A stretch of DNA of 64,000 nt from Strobilurus pachycystidiatus (Eukaryota; Basidiomycota; Agaricomycetes; Agaricales; Physalacriaceae): NCBI GenBank assembly GCA_019915135.1, contig JAHLMK010000016.1, forward strand, positions 1,054,001 to 1,118,000. Reading direction: 5' to 3'. A program made the translations under genes and the position numbers. Shown here one piece after another: positions 58,360 through 64,000 of the stretch (its first letter is position 1; each line of letters opens with the position of its first letter). The notes under the pieces are model-generated. The model did no database searches. It saw only the letters and a program-made list of their open reading frames with translations, and was not told the DNA's origin.

Positions 58360-58364
58360 GACTC
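58360..58364. repeat. Target-site duplication, right copy (GACTC)
   Basis: Matches 52014-52018. On the gene strand it reads GAGTC, inside the GC-AG intron of carboxypeptidase C. Confidence 0.93.
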
Positions 58365-59743
58365 TTAATGAATACTGTACTGAGTCTTCTGTCCAAGAAA
58401 TCCTTGCCTGTCTGCGCATATGCCGTGCCGAGTTCGTTATCGCAGGTATGCACAGCCGCGGCGCAGTTGATCTCGTCGAACGAGTCTACACAAGCCTCTT
58501 TCAGCCATTTCTTGCAACGGGGATACTAGGATGTGGATGTTGAAGCCGGATATCATTGATATTCTATGACAGGTTGGACATACCACTGTTTTCATCCGCA
58601 CACACGTCCTGGATCGCTCGTGAGTCGAAGGCATCGCATTTCTCTTCGGGGTGTAGCTCACGCAACATCGATGATAGGAGGAAGCGAGGCCTGAGCGGTA
58701 CAAGACATGTCGTAGAAAGAGAGTATCCCGGTTGTGATATCTGTCAGGCCATTGCCTGGAAGGCGGGAAAGAAGGCGTCAGCTACCACCATAGCTCGACT
58801 AGACGAGTCTTACCTATCAATACCGAGGTAAGGTTGACTGGTGTCAACCCTTGTTTGACAAGATAAGCGTTTTGGTCGTAGATCGCAGCCGCGAACAGAG
58901 GCAAATAACGGCCCTAATAGTCGAAGTTCAATCAACGATCATCTCTCGCAGTCCACATAAATAGCCAGGACTTACTGCGTACGATTCTCCAGATAGATGG
59001 AAACCTCGACCTTTGAACTTGGTGAAGTGTTCAAAGAAAATGGCCACAAACGCCGCAATATCCTTCGCGGCTTCCTCCGTGGTAGACTGTTGATGTTGAT
59101 GAGCAAAGAAAGCTTATATGCAGTATGTGGGTGTACTGACGACCGTCTCTGCATGGTCAGCATAGGAGAAACCTACGCCGACAGGCTGATCAATGAAAAA
59201 GATGTTTGCCTTGTCATTCCACGACTCCTTGTGGTACTTGGGACCATCAACGTCAATGACGCGACAGGGACCCAATTCCATGAAGAGGCCAAGGGAAGAA
59301 GATGCGCCAGGGCCTGAAATGGCGTGTCAGTAGTCTTATTCGGCCTGGGAAGGAAGACCGCCACCTCCGTTGATCCAAAAGACCACGTCGTCGTGATCGG
59401 GATCACTCCTGCTCTCGAAGAAGTAGAAGAAGAGATGTCGCGCCTCGATGTCGATGTAGCCGGTGTGTGCTCTGGAAAGGATTCAAGTGAGTATTCTAGC
59501 TCTAGACGACAAAGTAATCGACGCATACGCCACACCTCCATCGCAGAAGTCGCTTTTCTTTACACGTACATTGTAGTTAGGAAATGCAGGATGAGTCAAA
59601 GTGGTGAACTCCGTGGAGGAGAGGGCGCTCAAGGATTCAATCGGCGTGAAAAGACCAGCATCATACGCGTCATTCTGCACCGTGAATCCGGGGTTGAGCG
59701 CGCGCACCGCTGTAGCCAAGCAAACGAGGCCAGCAAGTTTCAT
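58360..59743 (-). CDS. Serine carboxypeptidase copy C, 5' part (gene split by a retrotransposon)
   Basis: Holds the start (ATG at 59743, signal peptide [15 protein letters not shown]) and exons for [84 protein letters not shown] with the catalytic Ser, and [19 protein letters not shown]. The last exon ends AYAQTG at a GCAAGG donor; 48 nt into this GC-AG intron the chromovirus begins, 10 nt short of the original acceptor. Compared with A and B the copy keeps all catalytic residues and cysteines. A truncated secreted protein without Asp and His is the likely product if the intron is not removed. Its promoter carries a separate MITE-like insertion. Confidence 0.83.
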
Positions 59744-59847
59744 GATCGAAGGAGTACACAGGAAGCTGAGATGGTGAGGCTTGTTACTCAGAATTGGCGA
59801 ATGGAAGGGAGCGCATGGTGATAACAGCCCGTTTTATAGCCTGAGGA
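59744..59847. promoter_or_regulatory. Core promoter of carboxypeptidase C
   Basis: On the minus strand: TATAAAACGGGCTGTTATC, then CACCATGCGCTCCC and CATTCGCCAATTCTGAGT before the ATG. Copies A and B share most of this block, but only C has a TATAAA word here, created at the junction with the upstream insertion. Confidence 0.55.
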
Positions 59848-60171
59848 CTACAGGGTCTTGCATATGAGACTGCAGGTCACACATCGCGAAATCGTGTTGA
59901 GACTTATTTGCGTATCCAGGGTCTGCCGCGAAGCCGAGGCAAAGAGCATCCTTCAGGACGCACGAGGCTCCCGGAGTAGCTACAAAATCCCCGCTGGTGT
60001 CCAGGATCCAGCCCGTCTGGTTTTGAGAAGTTCAAGTGCGCCTGAAAAGCCAGAGGTCGCGGGATCCCATTGAGGGCGTCTTGGAGCCGAGAACGGCAAC
60101 ACCCTGAATGTCCAAATAAACAAGGAGATGCGCGAGTGGTGACATGCAGTTTCATATGCAAACGGCTGTAA
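59848..60171. mobile_element. MITE-like insertion with terminal inverted repeats
   Basis: About 324 bp present upstream of carboxypeptidase C but missing from the aligned promoters of copies A and B. The ends form inverted repeats: CTTGCATATGAGACTGCA near 59858-59875 and its diverged complement TGCAGTTTCATATGCAAA near 60145-60162, extendable to about 40 bp starting TACAG. No transposase is encoded. The exact ends and target duplication could not be fixed because the flanks are diverged. Non-autonomous DNA transposon is the best reading. Confidence 0.65.
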
Positions 60172-60531
60172 CTTGTTCCCACCTGGTTCCCACCACCCTA
60201 CTTGACTCTTGAGGGTACCGGCAAAGGCATGTGCATCTCGGCACAAGGCCGAACCCTTTGATCTACATTGTCATCATCCTCCCGCTCAGGCTGGCAATGA
60301 ACCTTCGAATGGCGAAATATGGGAATCTCTGAATCTCATGACAGACAAGTTTGCTACTCACCTTTATGCTGCGCAAGCTGAGGCCTGAGGGGATTTAGGA
60401 TTACATCTGAAGACGGGAAAGACTTGGCAAACATCCGCGCTCGAAGCTGAGCGCTGAAGACGCGGCCATTTCGGTCAGTCCTAGGTTTCAGTTTCATTTT
60501 TTTCATTTATGTGACATGGAAAAGCATTTGC
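60172..60531. other. Intergenic region
   Basis: About 360 bp. The first 70 bp continue the carboxypeptidase C upstream sequence (CTTGAGGGTACCGGC, shared with B). The rest is the promoter of the next hydrolase and includes a minimal ATGTGA start-stop at 60509-60514 and an ATG at 60516 opening a 35-codon overlapping frame. Confidence 0.5.
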
Positions 60532-61783
60532 ATGACAGCCCGCTCTGTAATGGCATCCACCACCATGAAGCTCACCGCCTGGAGTCGCACCAAGATGACT
60601 TTGGCGCTCCTTCAGCTTCGTGAGTTCTTCTGCACTCGGAGTATGCAGGGAGTCACGGTCTCACAGCGTTCATTCTTCTGTTCACGGCCTTGAAGCTCTC
60701 TCTGGGGCTCAAAAAAACCCGCAAAAGGAAAGCACGCGTCCTTTTCGACACTTCTGCGTACTTCGTTCTCGAGAAACTGGACGCACCGCAGCTCCAGGCT
60801 GTATCAGTCCCGACGCTTGAGTCGTACAAGAAATGGGCAAAGAATGCGAGAAAGGACGCGATTATCGAGGAGCTGGGTTCTGGCGCGCGTCTCTTTTGGG
60901 TGGGAGCCAAGTCCGAGTCCGTGAAGAGGGTCATGGTCTACTGCCATGGTAAGTACCACGTCGCGCCGAGCTGCTTCAGTTTATGATCGAACTTCGTCAG
61001 GTGGCGGCTTCATAGGTCCACTGTCTGACTTCCAAGTTGCCTTCTGGCACAAGATTCAACAGTCTCTTCCAGACCAGACTCTCGGTGTTGCAGTACTTGA
61101 ATACAGTATGTACCAATTTCTCCTTTACTCTTCGGTATTACAACTCTTCCCCGTAAATAGCTCTCTTCCCGGCGACGTTCCCTACCCAGGTCAACCAACT
61201 AGCACTCGCTGTACAGCATGTCATATCACAAGGAGTCGATCCCTCCAACATCTACCTATCCGGCGACTCCGCAGGCGCGAATCTGGTCCTGCAATACCTC
61301 CTTAGCATCATCCACCCCATTCCCGGATTCAAGACACCCCACCCAGTGATACCATTCGCAGGTGCTTGTCTTGTCTCCCCTTGGGTCTTCCTCACCGGAC
61401 CCTCCAACGTCGAATCACACACAATCAACGCCACACTCGACGTCGTGCCTCTCCCAACGCTGAGGTACTGGGCATCCCTCTACCTCGCAGACATACCCAA
61501 AGCGCAAAAGGCGTACGTCGACCAGAGCTCGGCTCCGGAAGAGTGGTTGGCGGGGCTGGACAAGGTCGTCAGGAGGGTGTTGGTGACGGCGGGAAATGAC
61601 GAGATCCTGAGGGACGACATTGTGCGTTTCGTGGGTACTCTCAAGGGGTATCATGGATGTGTGGAGGCGCCGGTTCTTGAGGGCGAGACGCACGCTGATC
61701 CGTTGTTTGACTTTGCGGCTAAGCCTACGGGGTTGACAGAGGGCGGAAAGAGGATCCTTAAGTGGCTCAAGTCTGATGAATAG
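60532..61783 (+). CDS. Alpha/beta hydrolase with N-terminal membrane segment
   Basis: Four exons. The start is uncertain among in-frame ATGs at 60532, 60550 and 60565 (the last has the best context, ACCACCATG). The N-terminus has a hydrophobic stretch, MTLALLQLPFILLFTALKL, then KKTRKRKAR, suggesting a membrane anchor. The catalytic domain shows VMVYCHGGGFIGPLSDFQ (oxyanion hole), VLEYTLFPATFPTQVNQLA, IYLSGDSAGANLVLQYLL (nucleophile Ser), GACLVSPWVFLTGPS, VLVTAGNDEILRDD (Asp) and VLEGETHADPLFDFA (His). This is the hormone-sensitive-lipase-like/fold-3 group seen in many fungal steroid or lipid esterases. Substrate unknown. Upstream short ATG frames could dampen translation. Confidence 0.86.
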
Positions 61784-63262
61784 GTACGATGGTTGCATAC
61801 TACTGTTTGAACCTGTCTCTCGTTGCAACCACTTACATCGTCTCACATTCGTTGTACCTACAGCTCTTTAGAAATGTTACTCGTTGTGTCCCTTGGCCGT
61901 CATTCCCACCGCTACTAGCCTGAGGATTGTGTTCCAAGAGCATATGCACGGAGCCTTGTGATTGAGAAGAAGCTAGGATCGTCTGGGCGCGCGCGTTCGA
62001 GCCCATAACACTTGAGGGAGATGTGTTTCGAATTTGGATGGCTAGCGGTCATGAGACATCAGACGATATCAAGTACTTATTGGAACCCCTCAGTACGACT
62101 TATCAGTAGACGAGCTCTACTAGTAAGGTTCAGTCGCCATGGGATATCGAATTCAGACGGTAATAACTGGAATGTTTGAGAGAGGAGGGAAGCTTGTTGG
62201 AGGTGTGATGGAAGTGCTGAAAGTTGCTCGAAACCAGCCAGTGTGACTGAACCATTGACTAGTACAAGTATACAGAATATTCATTCGCAAGCGATGTAAT
62301 TTGTTGCGACGGCGGCAAGCTACGGATACCCTTGGCGGCTGATGGAAGGAGGGCGACGCGACTTCCTGTCTAGCCTGGACTTAGGGGAGGGGTCAACATC
62401 GATGTCTCCAGTTCATCAACATTTTCTTGATCCGACGTAGAAGCCGGTCTCAAGCCGGCCTGAGCCGACCACGAGCTCTGGTGGATGCGGAGGGATGTTG
62501 CCAGCTGGGAGGACCGTAATGTGTTGGTGTAGCCGTGTGTGAGAATGGGCTGAGCACCTGAGCGCTGTTGGTAGGGGTGCGGGAAGCAAAGTACGCGTTC
62601 GATGGCCCCGCAGGTGTCGCGAGGTATAGTATGGGGAATACGCGACGTTGGGAAAGGAAGTTGTTGCACGGATCTCATCTCTTGACCGTCCGAGTCAGAT
62701 TTGAGTGCACTCGGCTCATTCATTGGTGTAGTATGAGTTGTAAGTACCGAAGTCAAGAAAGATCTTGCGCAGATTACATGCTGTGTCACTAGGTATTACT
62801 CATAAGCCAGAGACGGCAGCTCGGCCGAGCTGTCAAAAATTTGATGAAAGGGAGACGTCGATGTGACCCCCTCCCCTACGTCCAGGCTCTATACGAGAGA
62901 ACGACTGTCTTCGCTCGTACTAGAGCCGGGTTAACCAGGCTACTTCCTGTCGTGGACGACAGTAGTAAAGTGCTGGTTGTGCTCATGATTAGTCGGTGTT
63001 GCCAATGGATGGCAGGTGATGGTACACGACACGACCTGACACGTATCATAGACGCTACCTCCGTTAAGGATGGCGTGCGTGCATGCTGCTCGAGATGGCA
63101 GCTGAAAACAGGGCGATAATCGGGGAAACAGACATACTTAGGTGGTGATGTGCTGCCGGCGGTTGCCGAAATGATGGGTGCCACGTATCCCGACACGTCA
63201 AGCTTGCCTATATAAAGAATTCAAAAGTTAGACCGTCCGCATTTCTCTTTTCATCAACCACC
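61784..63262. other. Intergenic region, no supported gene
   Basis: About 1.48 kb. A 139-codon minus-strand frame at 62370-62789 has no recognisable domain and was not called. A short sequence at 62905-62945 resembles one at 25170-25215. The last 90 bp form the BiP promoter. Confidence 0.45.
63181..63216 (+). promoter_or_regulatory. BiP promoter: ACGTG elements and TATA box
   Basis: CCACGTATC at 63181 and GACACGTCA at 63192-63200 (complement TGACGTGTC) both contain the ACGTG core bound by Hac1/XBP1-type bZIP factors of the unfolded protein response. TATAAA at 63211-63216 lies 47 bp before the ATG. Regulation by ER stress is inferred from these words and the gene's identity. Confidence 0.5.
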
Positions 63263-64000
63263 ATGGGGTCGACACGAAGGATGGCCTCTTGCCTCTCCTT
63301 TGCCTTCTTTGCCTTCCTTGCTCTTCTCTGTTCAGTCAGAGCAGACGATGCCACCAGTGAATTCGGCACTGTCATCGGTATCGGTGAGCACCTTTCCTGC
63401 TCTGCGCCGCAACCTTCTTGCTCACATACAACACAGATCTTGGAACAACATACTCCTGCGTTGGGTACGCGCCCCTCCCAGCCGCTGTCGGCGCGCTTTT
63501 CTGACCCTTTCACAGTGTGCAGCGCGGCGGACGTGTCGAAATCATCGCCAACGACCAGGGCCACCGTATCACTCCCTCATGGGTCGCCTTCTCCGACGAG
63601 GAGCGCCTCGTCGGTGACTCTGCCAAGAACGCCTTCCACTCCAACCCCAGGAACACGGTCTTCGACGCCAAGCGCCTCATTGGCCGCAAAATGGACGACA
63701 AGGACATCGAGCGCGACATCAAGCACTGGCCTTTCAAGGTCTCTGAGAAGAACGGAAAGCCGGCCATCTCTGTCGAGTACAAGGGCGAGACCCGCGACTT
63801 CACCCCCGAGGAGATCTCCGCCATGGTCCTCGTCAAAATGAAAGAGACTGCCGAGGCGTACCTTGGTGAGAAGGTCACCCACGCCGTGGTCACTGTCCCT
63901 GCCTGTGCGTTGCACTCCACCTCTTTCTCTGTTTTTTTTCCTGATTTTTTTTTCCTTCACAGACTTCAACGACGCTCAACGCCAGGCCACCAAGGACGCC
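63263..64000 (+). CDS. KAR2: ER chaperone BiP/Kar2 (HSP70), 5' part
   Basis: HSP70 of the ER lumen that folds secreted proteins and controls the unfolded protein response. The start [20 protein letters not shown] is a signal peptide; then [18 protein letters not shown] (phosphate-binding loop of the ATPase domain, split by two introns), [59 protein letters not shown] and [20 protein letters not shown]. The window ends inside the ATPase domain, so the substrate-binding domain and the ER retention signal lie outside. Intron 3 interrupts the Y codon of PAYFND. Confidence 0.95.

Noticed and set aside
59858..60246. Short frames over the MITE-like element
   Set aside because: They span the inverted-repeat element and the diverged promoter; no transposase motif.
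62370..62789. 139-codon minus-strand frame
   Set aside because: Pro/Ser/Thr-rich composition, no domain, no splice partner; likely chance.
1..64000. CRISPR array, rRNA or tRNA genes
   Set aside because: No regularly spaced repeats were seen and no cloverleaf or rRNA sequence was recognised; introns and gene families show eukaryotic nuclear DNA. A tRNAscan run would settle the tRNA question.

Overview
The window is chromosomal DNA of a filamentous basidiomycete, most likely an Agaricomycete. Genes are dense and almost all are cut by short introns (about 45-60 nt) with GT-AG or occasional GC-AG ends. Several families are typical of mushroom-forming fungi: DUF6534-type membrane proteins, F-box-like proteins, a single-pass Skg6/Axl2-like protein, and proteins related to the 5-hmdU DNA kinase helical domain. 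No species can be named from the sequence alone. No rRNA, tRNA or CRISPR was found. Exon joins were made by eye from splice signals and reading frame, so gene limits are more reliable than individual splice sites.

Layout. 0.3-6 kb: a small XPA-like DNA-binding protein (+), a CM1-type microtubule-nucleation coiled-coil protein (-) and a Gal80-like protein (-). 6.3-11.5 kb: two divergent NCS1 nucleobase/allantoin-type permeases. 11.7-20 kb: an unknown basic protein, an F-box-like protein, a mitochondrial ACOT9-like acyl-CoA thioesterase, a conserved fungal protein and two tandem GFA/CENP-V-type zinc proteins. 20.4-33.6 kb: serine carboxypeptidase A, an ARMT1/DUF89 damage-control phosphatase, two convergent paralogous multi-pass membrane proteins, and the Golgi transport protein Sft2. 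33.8-37.8 kb: two tandem genes joining an HMUDK-helical/aGPT-Pplase-like domain to a C-terminal chromodomain. 39-48.3 kb: a Skg6-like protein, a DUF6534 protein, an alpha/beta hydrolase and the NatC catalytic subunit NAA30. 48.8-59.7 kb: serine carboxypeptidases B and C, with a 6.3-kb Ty3/gypsy chromovirus inside an intron of C and a MITE-like element in its promoter. 60.5-64 kb: a second alpha/beta hydrolase and the start of the ER chaperone BiP (Kar2).

Two themes stand out. First, local duplication is common: permeases, GFA proteins, membrane proteins, chromodomain proteins and carboxypeptidases all occur in pairs or triplets. Second, the carboxypeptidase cluster has recently attracted mobile DNA: the retrotransposon has two identical 209-bp LTRs and a perfect 5-bp target duplication. 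Housekeeping genes (NAA30, Sft2, BiP, ACOT, ARMT1) are interleaved with these accessory families. The most unusual content is the pair of chromodomain-fused proteins related to DNA base hypermodification enzymes.
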